Source: Rosa chinensis (lineage: Eukaryota > Streptophyta > Magnoliopsida > Rosales > Rosaceae). Taken from it: a stretch of 64,000 nucleotides of DNA. The notes under the pieces were generated by a model. It made no database searches and was not told where the DNA came from. It worked only from the letters and a program-made list of their open reading frames with translations. The position numbers and the translations under genes are program-made. Positions 47,969 through 60,568 of the stretch are shown one piece after another (within the stretch, counting starts at the first letter, position 1; each line of letters opens with the position of its first letter). The stretch covers positions 80,069,824 through 80,133,823 of the forward strand of contig NC_037092.1 of the NCBI RefSeq assembly GCF_002994745.2, read 5' to 3'.

Positions 47969-49659
47969 CTAGTAACCACCTTGAATAAAAGCATTCAAGC
48001 GGTCGAGCTCCTCTCGGTGCTCACTCACCACAGCACGAACCACATCACCAATGGATACCATACCAAGCATTCCCCTGTCATCTATAACTGGAATGTGCCT
48101 AATTCGGTTATCTGCAGAGTAAAGAAACGAATATGAATATCAGATATTAGCTTCCTTAAATAAAGGGAAAGACTGGCAAATCAGAAAATATAAATACAAG
48201 AAGCAGCACACAGTACCTGTCATCAGCTGCATTGCCCGCAGAACTTTGGTGTCAGGGGTGACAGTGATAAGCTTGTTCTGCAGCCACCAGCATTTTCCAT
48301 CAGAAGTTGTTACACATTCATCAAAAGATACGTAATATATGGTTAACAGATGTAAATTCTAATAAGCACGAGTTTCCGGGAAAAACAGGATGCAATTTTT
48401 CACAAGCTATACCTCCTCAGTCATGATATCCCCAACCTTTGTTGACTTGGATGATCTTCCCTGCACTATGATCTTCCTGAGATAATCTGATCAGTGCAAA
48501 CAGAAATACCATTAGTTGAGGAGCACACAAATGTATCTTCCAAGCATCATTAGAGTCATCATGTACAGCCAACGGTGAATTTATTTTACATTTAAAAGTG
48601 AACAAGCAATTTCAAGAGCATTTCTCTTCGGTAAGGAGATGGTAGTTAGTATTAAAGCCCTTTAATTAAGTTGGCTATTACTAAACTTTATTCGAAAGGA
48701 ATGTCATCTGGTAATCAAGAGCTATTAAAACCATTCAAAGTGATCATTCCAAAGAATTTTCCTGACCCCAAGTGTCACTCGTTCCTTCCAACTTGGTTTC
48801 CTAAAGGTGCTTACCCAATTAGCTGTTCTACTTTAGCTTATTGCTCAGCAACAAGTTCATATTATGAACTCTCCTAACTTGTACTCCGTGCTTTTCTTCA
48901 CCCTTATTAACTTAATAATTTATCGTACAAGAATAAGGTTCAGACTCCAACTAACATTATAGATGAACAGTGATGTCATGTTGGTCTTTTGCTCATTCAA
49001 GTTGATCCTCAGGCTCTACTGCCCAAAATATTCTTAGAGAAATTATCAACATTCTAAACATGCTTGCTGCCTACTTGTTCTAACCAACAAGTTTCACATT
49101 AGCCTATCCTGAAAGACAACAGTCCAACTTCGGATTAGAGGACCCTTATCATAATCTCCAACAAGATGAGCAATGTGTTATATATCCAGTGGTTCAGACA
49201 TGGAAGCCTTAATGTAAAAGTACCTCTCTCTGTTATGATTCCTGCAATAGATTTTTGCTCTCCAGGTTTCACGACCACCAAGGCTCCAACATTGTGCTGG
49301 GTCATCTGCAAAGGAAACGACCAATGACATAAATACACCATGCCACAGCGCATCAAATCATTGCAATAATTTGAAATTTCACAAAGCTCAGAAATGCTTA
49401 CCGACTTAACAGCATCATAAACAGAATCATCTGTAGTGCACCAAAGCCAGGAACCATCAGCACCTTTACCTTTAGAGTTCAAGATGTCTGCAATCCTAGT
49501 GCTTTCGAAACCTTGCTCTTCTATGCGGGCGGGTGCAGCAGACTCAAAGCGTGAAAACAAAGCAGGCTGAATTAGGGGATTCACAACACGGACGTGTCGC
49601 AAAACTGCATTTTTCACAAAGTTCCCCTGTGATGAAAAGGCTTTAAGTGCTCCTTGCAT
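47969..49659 (-). CDS. CBSX3: CBS domain protein, mitochondrial CBSX3-like
   Basis: Five coding exons on the minus strand: 49659-49402, 49305-49224, 48486-48413, 48277-48217 and 48111-47969 (TAG). They total 618 nt, 205 aa. The N-terminus MQGALKAFSSQGNFVKNAVL is Arg/Lys/Ser-containing and lacks acidic residues, as expected of a mitochondrial presequence. CBS1 covers about 55-125 (TTDDSVYDAVKSMTQHNVGA, GIITERDYLRKI) and CBS2 about 140-195 (VTPDTKVLRAMQLMTDNRIR, MLGMVSIGDVVRAVV). The C-terminus is LDRLNAFIQGGY. In Arabidopsis CBSX3 binds and activates the mitochondrial thioredoxin o2; CBS pairs sense adenosine nucleotides. The length matches that protein. The ATG lies shortly after an acceptor (tttcaaacag), so the leader is spliced. 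Confidence 0.92.
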
Positions 49660-51103
49660 TTTTATCTGTTTGAAAATACAGGTTACATTCCATCAACAAG
49701 TATCAAAAAGATAAAGGAATAAGCCTTTGATAGAAACAGTAACAAAAACATGAATCAATTATCTCCGGCCAATTCCACTTCTTCAAGTTTTGATTTACGT
49801 ACTCCATCTACTATTGGAGTCTTTCCATTTAGACTTGGTCATTACAGCTTTCCATGGGGTTTGATTTTATTAGTGAAATGATCACACTTAATCTGGGCCC
49901 TGCATCCTACACATAAACTAGATCTGATAGTTTCTTGGAACCCAATTCACCTCACAAATCATTTAACATGGAATCGGGCTAATCCACCAAAGACTATAAA
50001 GTAGTTCAATCTAAAATTTCTTTTTCTTTTTCTTTTTTGCCAAAAAATTATGTTCTCTTTGTAGTCAATCTTTGATGGATTTTAGATTATCCAAGCAACC
50101 TGGACTTCAATATCCAAGTGAAAAAGTCAAACAAACAAGACCTTCAAAAAGTCCCACAGTCCAAAACTTGAAGAAAGATTGAAACTTGATCCTACATCAA
50201 CTACTACTCCTGTACTCAAAACCACTTCACAACTTAAAGATTCAAACTTTTTTTCACTCAAAAACAAAATGAATACATACAATCAACATGTGAAGCGATC
50301 GATCAAGCACGAATCAAACCTCAAACAACTACTGCATCAAAATCGTACAACCCAAAATCATCTAGAACAATCTGAAAGATCATATAAGCATCTGAATCGA
50401 ATAAGATGAAGATGAAGAAGAGTAAGGAGGAGGAGGAGAGAGAGTGTGAGAGTTAAAGAGAGAGAGGAGAACCTGAGACGAAAATTTCGGCTATGCGGAT
50501 AGAGATGGACCCGTCAAGACCTAAGCTTGACGTCTTATGTTGTAATTGTGTTGTACTTTCCTGTGTCAAACGGCGTCACTTCGTAGTGGATAAGAAAAAC
50601 CGTTTGGACAGCGTTTTCCCGTGAAATCTTGTCTTTAAAAAATGAAAAAGGCGCGGACTTTAACGGTTCTTGCTTCGTTTTTTCAAAAGATTCGTTTTTA
50701 AACCACACAGTTTCGAGGAATATTTTTGTTTCTTTTTGGGTTTTATTAAAATGTTTTTTTCTGGATTATATTTCCTTATCCACCCAATTAGTTGGCATCA
50801 TTCATCAAAAATAGAAATAGTTAACATCATGATAACAAAAAATAAGGAAAATAATTGATTTCATTTATTTTTTGTGGGTTAGATTTCTAATTAGTTTCTT
50901 TTTAAAACATACCTAATTAATTATATTGTATATTCAATTCCTCAATGAATGATTTTTATTCCCTACTATTGAGAGTTGACCGTTTATTTGTATTACATCA
51001 CATACTTTTTTTAGATGAATAACACGTAACATACTTGTACTAATTAATTTGGTTATCCCTTCTAATGTTGAGAACTCTGACCTTTCTAAAGAAAAGCATA
51101 TTA
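49660..51103. promoter_or_regulatory. 5' leader intron and promoter of the CBSX3-like gene, then spacer
   Basis: An acceptor just upstream of the ATG implies a leader intron. A CT-rich leader (on the minus strand, 50405-50475) is a likely first exon. 50500-51103 is AT-rich with nothing recognised. Confidence 0.4.
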
Positions 51104-51119
51104 TAGTTACTTAGTTTTT

Positions 51120-52325
51120 GTCAAAATAAGGATATAGTGTTTTATAATCACTTATGTTACCCTTTCTGCTAGGGTTTGCGAGAAAGCCATCCATGGGTTG
51201 GCGTTTCTGTACCTCCCTCCATCTCTGATGGAGCAAAATTCCGACCCTGGTGTTGCAGCTGGCGTGTACGGTCGAGGCTGTACCTTTCTTTTTTCCTTTT
51301 ATCTCCAAGACGTTGACATCCAACACCCGGGTTGAGTCCACAACCCTCTCTCTTCCTCTGATTGCTACGAACAGGGGATCGAATTTGTCCTCGGTTCACC
51401 GCTATGGAATGATGGCTGCGAGTGAATGGAGGGTTTGGGATCCAGGGCTCCTACCGGCGTCATGGAGGTCTGATTTGGGCACTAGGCCGAGTGGTGGATT
51501 GGATGTTGTACCAACAGCGGCTCCGGTTCTGCTGCGATCGGATCGTGCTCTGTTGGACCCCTTCTTCCACGGTTGGCAGCAGGCGTGGTGGTGTTCTTTG
51601 TCTGATTGGAGAATTTGGAAGGACTGATGGTTTCGCCTCTATGAGATGGCGGTGGCGAGAACTCGTGGGGAGGATGCTGCTCTTCCTGAGGCTATTTCAC
51701 ACTAGGTTTGCGGGTCTGCTCAAAGAGAGGACGCCGAAGTTAGGCTGGAGAGTCGGTGTGGTGTCAATGCGGCGCTGGCTGGAGTGATGATGTGGGGTTG
51801 GTGCGACGGCGCCGGCGGCGGCAAGCACAAAAAGTTTGTTGAATGGGCTGCTAGGGTTCATCCTTTTTTGGCTTGGGTTTGGATCTGTTTTTCAGATTTG
51901 GGCTTGGGTTTGGATCTGTTTTTCGAATTTGGGCTTGGGCCTGTTTGGGTGGACTAGGGCAATGGTAATTGGGCTCTCTAAGGCTTGGATCCAGATTTGG
52001 GATCCTGGCGAATTTTCTATAAAAATTTGGGATCCAGGGCGGCTTCTGTTTTGGTATCTAGGTTATTATTTTTCTTGGGATCAATACCTGCGAGGAACTG
52101 TAGGTCTTATTGGTCTGAGGTTGTCAGCGAGTCTACTGATGGATTCTGCGGATAAATTTAATTGTCAGTTTCTTATTAGTTTACTCCCCCCTAAGCTTCA
52201 CTCAATAGGTGGAGTGGTATTGCGTTTAGCGGTGTCTCTTTCTGACGGCCCCACTGGGCACTGTGTAATATTGCTTTTTCCATATTGAATACAAATGGCT
52301 GACCTCCTTTTACTTAAAAAAAAAA
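51120..52325 (+). mobile_element. Non-LTR retroposon, about 1.2 kb
   Basis: Flanked by TAGTTACTTAGTTTTT (51104-51119) and TAGTTGCTTAGTTTTT (52326-52341), a 16-bp duplication with one difference. The 3' end is ACTTAAAAAAAAAA. The 5' part has TCTGCTAGGGTTTGCGAG, as in the element at 44306. GC-rich interior with several long open frames in different phases but no reverse transcriptase motifs. An internal TTTGGATCTGTTTTTC motif is repeated at about 51880-51925. Confidence 0.72.
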
Positions 52326-52341
52326 TAGTTGCTTAGTTTTT

Positions 52342-53482
52342 ATTTATTTATTATGTCTGTGCTAGCAAAAGCTCATTTACAAGCCTTTGTAAAAGTGTTT
52401 GGTTTCATCGTACCACAATTGCGTGTTCGGCATATGGAGTCAACTAAAATAGATTGCTATAAGGTGAAGTATTTTTGTTTAGTATAAAGACTACAGTCAT
52501 ATTGTTATCATAGAGTGGTTGTCTTTGTACTGTATATTCTAAACCATGTTCATAGTCATATTTAAAGCTATGAATTCTTCAGTTAAAAAGAAAATTCATA
52601 ATTTGGTTCGACATTGTCATCTATACATATGTGTCTTTTTGGTCACATTGAAGTAGAATATGGTTTAAATTCAACTTTTAATCTCCCTCGCCACTTAGGC
52701 TAACTCTAATGACTTTATTAGATCGGGTTTTTTTTTTTAATTATTAAGAGTTGGTACGGCTGCACTCAAGCCTGGATTAATGAAACTGTCGAATACAAGA
52801 GGGGGCATATTAAGTCTAAACCCCTGATAATAATAAGCATATAGAGTATTTCCTGAATAATATCAGGAATCTTGTATTCTAACAAGCACTAACTAGTAAA
52901 AAGTGTTCTACTGTCTACTCCATTTGTTTTGACACAACGTTGACATAACGAAAAGATAACTCGATATGTAACCTGATTAGATCGGGTCTTTTAGTACGTG
53001 TAAATTTACATATACAAAATGAATATAGAAATGAAGTGTTGGAGTTGAAATTTAGGTAGATGGTAGGGGCGTTGGAGTCATTTATGTTATCATAGTAGTT
53101 CCGCTTGTGTAGAGACATTGGCTCATTAAGAAAGAAGAACCGTTGGACATAAGCAGTGGGTGAGAAATTGCTTACATAAGTTATATACGTTGTTAAAAGG
53201 AGTATAAGTCCAATTTTTACATTTTTCATATTTAAGAAAGTTTATCAATCTTTATCCATAGTTAATGAATGATGCTGTTTACATATTACTAACTAATCGA
53301 GAACCATACCAAAATATTGTAAGATATAATTAGAGTATCTCACACACTTTACCTACTTCTTCATAGAGCCTATGCCATTTTGGTTGAGTAATATGAGTTC
53401 TACTTAAAGCCCACTCCAACATAATAAGCCCCTACTCAGCAAGTTTGAAGTTCACTTTTGGTTAGCTAAATTCAGCTAAGAG
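52342..53482. other. Gene-free AT-rich spacer
   Basis: No coding sequence or terminal repeats recognised. The frame at 52915-53229 on the minus strand has no known motif. Confidence 0.4.
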
Positions 53483-54083
53483 TAGACCTGTAAATGGACT
53501 AGATTTGGATCGGATCGACCTAAATTCAAATCCATTTACTTAAAAAAAAATTCAATCCAAACCCGCTCTGTTAACCAGGCGAATCATTGATAGTTCGATC
53601 CAAATCAGTATCCACCAGATTAACGGATACCCGATCTGCTAATCTGACCCGTTTATAATTTCAATATTTTAAAATTTTAAATAGTAATATTAAATTTGAT
53701 ACCTCATAAAATATTAATAAAATATTAAAACAACATGAAAAGTATCACCAAAAGTAGAGTTACATTATCAAAATTCTTAATGCTTCTTGAAATCTTGAGT
53801 GATGGACTATCCCTTAGATTTCTGCAAAATATTTGTATTAGAAATTCTTAATATTTTATATTTTATATATTTTTAAATAATAATATATTAATAAAAAATA
53901 ATATTTTATTATTACGAAAACTGGCCGGATCGACCTAAATCCGTATTTGATCAGTTAAATAAACAGGTTAACGTATTCAGATTATTAACGAATCAACGAA
54001 TCAAAATTTTCTATCCAAACCCGTCCAATAGCCATGGATCTAGAGTGGATCCGGATCAAAATCCGGTCCATTTACAAGTCTAG
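53483..54083. mobile_element. hAT-like MITE, 601 bp
   Basis: Left end TAGACCTGTAAATGGACTAG and right end (reverse complement) TAGACTTGTAAATGGACCGG are inverted repeats of about 30 bp. The interior is AT-rich and repeats ATCCAAACCCG and GGATCGACCTAAAT-type motifs near both ends. A target duplication is not clear. Confidence 0.65.
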
Positions 54084-54098
54084 ACTACCCACTATTCT

Positions 54099-54128
54099 CT
54101 CTTCTTCTTCTTCTTCTTCTTCTTCTTT
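54099..54128. repeat. (CTT)n microsatellite
   Basis: About ten CTT units, between the hAT-like MITE and the Mutator-like element. Confidence 0.85.
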
Positions 54129-54150
54129 TTCTTCTCAAGTTTTTCTCTTG

Positions 54151-56256
54151 GAGAAATTTTAAATACACCCCCTCAATTACTTAATGCACATCCTTTTATA
54201 TTTTTTTGTCTCATTTTTTCATCAAACTTCCATCGATGCCCCTCATTAAATAAATAAATGAGAAAAAATTAAGAAAAAAAAAGGTCGACTATGTATCTAA
54301 ATATATACATTCTTTTTTATTTAATTGTGGAATTAGTTGCTAATTAATTTCGGCACATATCAATATGGTAATTACTAATTGTCTTTCTTCTTTCTCACAT
54401 AAATGAGGTTGGTATATCGCTAGAAGATTGAATAACTTAACTTTCTTACCTTTGTTGTTTTTCAAGTTAAAAAACTTGATGCCACTAAGATTTAAAATTA
54501 TTTAATATATGTCAATATCTTCGTAATCGATATAGTCATGATCAATATTAAAATCAATAAAGAATGAGTCATGGTGATTGTTTTGCAAACAAAGTGATTG
54601 ATCATGATGAATTCAGTACCAAAGCCAACTAAGGCCGAGTGGGGTAGTGGCCCCAGTAAAATTGTTTATTTTGTTCATTGATATTCTTTTTGGCCCCATG
54701 CTTCTTTTGACTCAGCCCCCATGCTTCACTGATATTAATACTATATTAATAATATGGGTACTAGTGGCAATATAAATATTCCATTATTCCTCTTAGCCAG
54801 CACGATTCCTCTCCTTCTCTCTTCTTCTTTCTCTTCTTCTTCCTCAGCCAGTCAACCCCAACTTTGCTCCTCCTCCAAAAACTAGAGATCGACATTCTCC
54901 CTGTCGTCATTTTTACCCTCTCTGTTTTTTTTATTTTTTTTATATCAATCTTTCTCAACTCTCGGTCACCTCTTTATCTCATTCTTCTTCATTTTTCTTT
55001 TCTCTTTCTTCTTCATCTTCTTCCTCTTCCCTCACTTCGGCACTCCCTCAATTCCTGTCCTTGTGTTCCTCAGTGCACAACACCTTCTTGCCCTAACGCG
55101 TCTTGATCTCCTCCACATCAGCCACGCTTCTAACAGCGCCGACCAAGTGGATGTCGACCAAGTGGAGAAAATTGATTTGTTTCATTACTTGTTGTAGGTG
55201 TAGCCTTGCTGCTACTGCAGATTACAGAATGGTACTATTTGCAGCCTTGCTGCTACTGCCATGAACTGAAAACCCGGAGAAATCGGACCATAGGGCCGGT
55301 CCTGAAAATTAAGAGGCCTAGTGCAAAAATTTAAATGATGCCTTATTAATCATGATCTCAATTAGAAGAATTAAGAAAATATGTTTGGTATAAATAGAAG
55401 AAAAAAATAGTGGACGCCTAAAAACATAAACAAGGAAGGAAAAATAGAGAAAAAAAAGGGTCAAGAAACATAACAGAAGATCGAAGAAGAAAGTAGAGAG
55501 GCCATAGGAATGAAAAGAAAAAAAATAATTAAAAGAAGAGAGAAGATCACAAAAAAGGCAAATAAAAAAATTAAACAGAGCTAAGCACCCATGGGTTTTG
55601 GAACCCAAGACCAATCAATCAAGCCTAACAACTCGTAAAGTGGCCAACTGAACTGAACAACAATTCAATAACTCTGAACATTCTTCACCTATATATTTAT
55701 CTAAAGCCATTACAAAATTGAATTCAGAGGCCTTCGAAAACTGGAGGCCTTGTGCTGCTGCTCCATTTGAACACCCCAGGGCCGCCCCTGCCGGACCGTA
55801 TTGTCTCAGTTCTGGTTTAGGCAAGTCTCGGTACTCTGCATGTTCAAAACCGGCCTGAAGTTGCTCTGCCGGAGTGCCGAGTAGAGAAGAGGCAGAAAGG
55901 AAAGAAATTTTTTTGCCCCCGTTTATCTACATCCCTGCCTCCACCATTGGATGTATTCATGCATCCAAGATATATTTGATGGTTTTATAACTTATTTCAA
56001 TATGTTTCAAATTGTTTATATGTATGATCTTGAAGAGACGTCGATTGTATTATGAAGACGAGGAGAAAATTTAACATGTAAGAAAATTTTTAATTAATAT
56101 TTTGATATATAAAGCATTTAATTCTTATTTTATTTTTGTAGACTCTTCTTTGTTTTTGTTTTTATTTATTTATTAATGAGGAGGGGTATAGATGAAAGTT
56201 TGATATTCATAAGGGGTGTGCATTAAGTAATTGGATATGTGTATATAAAACTTCTC
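54151..56256. mobile_element. Mutator-like element, 2106 bp, non-autonomous
   Basis: The ends GAGAAATTTTAAATACACCC (left) and, reverse-complemented, GAGAAGTTTTATATACACAT (right) start long inverted repeats of about 110 bp that share CAATTACTTAATGCACA, ATCAAACTT and CCCCTC. It is flanked by TTTCTCTTG (54142-54150) and TTTCTCATG (56257-56265), a 9-bp duplication with one mismatch. No transposase. The interior holds a CT-rich, coding-looking stretch (54780-55250). A nested segment (about 55288-55797) is bounded by AGGGCCGGTCCTG and, inverted, AGGGGCGGCCCTG, the kind of end seen in hAT-like elements. Confidence 0.68.
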
Positions 56257-56265
56257 TTTCTCATG

Positions 56266-57190
56266 ATACCCTTAAAAAAATAAAAAATAAAAAGGCCTAA
56301 ATGATTCAAAAGGTATTTCGACTATTTTCTTTCCCGCAAACTCTAGGGGAGATTCTCCAAATACTCTAGCTGGCCAAACTCCAAACAAAGAAACAAACCG
56401 AACTAGTAAGTGACACCTGAACCAGGAGACTCCAGTCCCCACTAGAAGCTGGAGTGCTGGACAACAAGTTTGACAGAATGTTCTAACATTTTGTTCCCTA
56501 TAAATCCGAGACGTCATAGCAAATAACACCAACAAAAAACCACAAAACAAGGCAATGCTCCTAATCCACTCCCACTAAAAACCATTTTGCAAAAACATAC
56601 CCTAAAACCAAACCATGCATTTGGGACGGACTTGACTTGTCTCTACAATGCAAACTAGATAACATTTTGCAGAAACACATGTTAACAGTTGCCCAAAGAT
56701 ATATAGCTGATTACCCAAGTGGTTTTATTTTTTTTGGTAATAAAGGATGTGTTTGGTGCCAACAATTAAACCTGTCTTTCTCGTGCTGGTCACATGACGC
56801 AACCGATTATTAAATGTTAGGCAATATAATGGACCAGTGGTAGCAGATAGAAATATTTATATTCATACCTACAATTTTATTTATTTAATTGTCCATTCTG
56901 GTTCTTTCCAAAGGTGAAAATAAACAAAGTGGAATGGGAAAAGACCACCTTTGGAAATAGACAAGAAGAAAAAATTGAAACTTTGAACAAAGGTCAAGAG
57001 TAAAAATGTCAATGAAACTTCATTACTGACATTTATACTGTTTGTTTTGAAGTTTAAATTATCTGGGTCTGGGCCAAAGTTTACAACTTTGCTCTGCTTT
57101 TTGAATCTGTGAGATTCCTTACAACGTTTTTGGGTGCTTTGGATCCGATTTGGCAGTTGGGTATTTGGTAGAGTATCAAATAGAATCAAA
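56266..57190. other. Spacer and PP2C promoter
   Basis: 56270-56580 contains a 92-codon minus-strand frame without recognisable motifs. 56880-57190 is the likely promoter and leader of the PP2C gene. Nothing else recognised. Confidence 0.4.
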
Positions 57191-60100
57191 ATGGGTTCTT
57201 GCTGTTCTACCAATTCCAAAGGAATGGGGAAGAGGATTGATACTGTGGAGATGAGCACTGTGGAGGATGATGGTACTTCTTCTCCTCCAAAGAGCTCAAA
57301 GAGATGGATTACGAGGAAGAAAAGCAGAGGTGAAAAGGTGGGTGACAGAGATGTGGGTCATCAGATTGAGATTCCTGGCAGGTTGATTAGCAATGGGGGC
57401 AGCAAAGTTGCTTGCTTGCATACTCAGCAGGGCAAGAAGGGAACCAATCAGGACGCCATGCTTGTTTGGGAGGTTAGTGATGACTTGGTGCTTACTCTTT
57501 TCTAGCTTAGGTTGTTTTGTTGCTTTGTGTATGATCAGCAATACTAAATTGTTTGACTTTGATCTGGGCCCAATTTCAGAACCCATTTCTGCAATTCTTA
57601 CTATAATTTCTGTGGTGTTTGAGTAGAGAATGGGGTTGTAGAGCTAATAGGGAAAGTTGGAATAGTGTGTGGGGAATGTGGTTGACTTGGAGAAGATGGT
57701 TTTTGTTGCAGAGGGTTTTATTGAAATGGGAAACCAGAAGACTGGACCTTATTGTTGCTTCTGTTGCACAGTTTCTTGGTCAATTTCTTTAGTGCTATTT
57801 TATTCAGGGTTCACTCATTCTTAGGTAAGTATAATTTCATAGTGGTTCTAATTCAACATGTTTTCCTTCATGTTCACACTTTCGAGCAAAGATCGCTAAT
57901 CCAGTTCTCCCACATATACTAATATATTTAAGCTTATTGTGATTATAAAATGACCCTTGTGAGGAATGATGGTACAAAACTACAAATGCCCTGCATGTAG
58001 GTTTGCCGTACTGTTATTGCAGATGAACTAGTCTTTAGAACTGCAAAGGAACCTTGCCATACCTTGTGACGTGAGTAGGGTATGGCTAACTGAGATTATG
58101 AGGGCATGAAATATTTGGCATGCATTTTTCCCTGTTGACAAAATAATACAAATTGCAGAGCATATTCAGGCTAATAAACCAGTCTACAAGCTGAATCTGT
58201 ATATCATTAGTTGCTTTTTTTCGAGCCTTGGAATTTGTTATGTATACAGCATATTTTGGTTTTCAAAGATCATTAAATTTGGGGTCAAATTACATGCATT
58301 TTGACGGTTTTCCTTTTTCTTCTCTCTTTTGCATCAGTATGTGATGATTTGGTTATAATGTTTGTATGATAGGATTTCAGTTCAAGAAGTGATACAGTAT
58401 TTTGTGGGGTATTTGATGGCCATGGTCCATTTGGTCATATGGTTGCCAAGAAAGTTCGGGATTCTCTCCCGCTCTTACTTTGCACTCAGTGGAAAGCTAA
58501 TTCAGATGGTGACCTGAGCAACCTCAGTAAGACTGAAAATGCACTTGGAAATTCTAATTTTGAAGAACCGCCATCTCCAAGCATTGATGATGAATGGCGC
58601 GAGTCAATGGAGGTCCAGGAAAGTGAAAATCTCCCCGACATGTATACACCACTAAAAAAGTCATTCTTAAAGGCTTTCAAGTTAATGGATAAGGAATTAA
58701 GATTGCATCCCACAATCGATTGCTTCTGCAGTGGGACGACTGCTGTTACATTGATAAAGCAGGTGATTATTCATGAAATTGTGATACACATAATTCATCG
58801 ATATTTGTAGACATGTATGCATTTGGATGTGTGACTGTACTTGTCTGTCTGTTTCTGTACTGCAAACACACTCAGACATTGAGATGTATAAGTGAAAGTA
58901 GAAAAACTTTGATGTTTTGAAGATACTGTAAAGTTATGGAGAACTTAGTTCTTTAAGCAGTCACGTTGGTGACAACTTAAGAGCCTCACACCACCCCCTC
59001 CCTTAATAAATACAATATTGGAAATTTGGTTTACCATTTCATAAGTCAAGTCAGACTGTCACTTAAAAGAGTGGAAATGAATTGTGAATTTTTGTTGTAT
59101 ATTGCATCTTTGTGCGAATATCAGTCTGTTGTCATACCTTTCAAGATAGAATTCTATAGCAAATTTTTGTTCCTTTATAATCCATTATTTCCTCATATGG
59201 TTGTAAGAGTTCTGATCTATGGATAAGCATTTTTTATTAATTTATTTATGTTCAGTATTATGGCGGAGAAGCTTAAGTCAAGTCATCCCTGCTCTATTCA
59301 TGTTTTTGTTCACAATAGACATTTATCATAACGGCATTGCTTGGAGTGATTCAAAGTGCTATAGTAGAAGGCATTACAATACATGTACAAGATGATGAAA
59401 TTTCCTACGAGTGTTGCATCTAATTTGTAATGTTTGGTTTTTCAGGGTCAGAATCTTGTACTTGGAAATGTTGGGGATTCAAGAGCTGTGCTGGCAACAA
59501 GAGACAATGAGAACTCTTTGATTGCTGTACAATTGACAGTAGACTTAAAGCCTGATCTTCCTAGTATATATCTCTCTCTGTCTCTCATCACACACAACAG
59601 ATGTTATGTAGAACTACTGAGTACTGAACTACTGGTTTGGAAGAATGTTGATAAATATCTATTGTCTGTCTGTAATTAGGGGAAGCTGCTAGGATTCACC
59701 AATGCAAAGGAAGGGTATTTGCATTGCAGGATGAGCCAGAGGTTGCTCGTGTTTGGTTACCTAATAATGATTCTCCTGGTTTAGCAATGGCTAGAGCCTT
59801 TGGAGACTTCTGTCTAAAGGATTTTGGTTTAATTTCTGTCCCAGATGTTTACTATCGCCACCTAACGGAAAAAGATGAATTCATTATACTTGCCACCGAT
59901 GGGGTAACTTGCTGTTCTTTTCTTTATATATTTGGGTTTCTTGCCACTTAAAACAGATAAATAAACTGTACATCATGCAGGTTTGGGATGTCCTTTCAAA
60001 CAAGGAAGCAATCGAAATTGTGGCTTCTGCCCCTAGTCACACAACAGCAGCTAGGGCTCTTGTAGACTGTGCCGTTAGAGCTTGGAGGCTTAAATACCCT

Positions 60101-60568
60101 ACATCCAAGAATGATGATTGTGCTGTTGTATGCCTCTTTTTAGAACAGTTTTCTGTAGCTGATGAGGTTGTGACAGATACTGAAGTGACGAAGAATAACG
60201 GAGAGGAAATGGAGATGATGGCAACTGCACAAGGTAACAGTCAGGATGTAGAGATCGTTGATTCTCATGTCATTGCTGTTGAGCATTTGGGTAGTGATTT
60301 AGAACTCTGTGCTTCTCATGCCACTGGTCTTGAGCATTCCAGTACTGTACGGAGCTCTGATGAGATTGTTCCTGTGTCCGAGTCAACAGAGAAAAAGCTT
60401 CCTATGAAGTTAGAGGGCCAGTCTAAAAGAAGTCTGGCAGAGTGCATTTCAACAGATGAAGATTGGTCAGCATTGGAAGGCGTTACCCGGGTTAATAGTT
60501 TGTTAAGTCTTCCGAGATTGTTCTCTGGTGACAAAAGATCTCCCAGTTGGAGAAAGAAGTGGTTATGA
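57191..60568 (+). CDS. Protein phosphatase 2C, clade E type
   Basis: Five exons: 57191-57472, 58373-58762, 59446-59563, 59680-59903 and 59981-60568. They total 1602 nt, 533 aa, in one frame. The N-terminus MGSCCSTNSKG has Gly2 and cysteines, fitting N-myristoylation and palmitoylation and hence membrane attachment. The PP2C metal-binding and core motifs are in order: GTNQDA, VFDGHGPFGH, SGTTAV, GNVGDSRAVLA, GLAMARAFGDFCLKDFGLIS, ILATDGVWDVLSNKEA, KNDDCAVVCLFL. An acidic and Ser-rich tail of about 140 residues (from FSVADEVV) ends in SPSWRKKWL. PP2Cs are Mg2+/Mn2+-dependent Ser/Thr phosphatases; this clade differs from the ABA co-receptor clade A. The insert between DGHG and SGTT (SNLSKTENALGNSNFEEPPS and on) is normal for clade E. 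Confidence 0.92.

Noticed and set aside
51250..52288. Three overlapping open frames of 120-150 codons
   Set aside because: They lie inside a retroposon bounded by target duplications, in different phases, with low-complexity repeats such as a repeated FSNLGLGL-type stretch, and no splice or protein support.
56272..56550. 92-codon minus-strand frame
   Set aside because: No recognisable domain, promoter or splice linkage.
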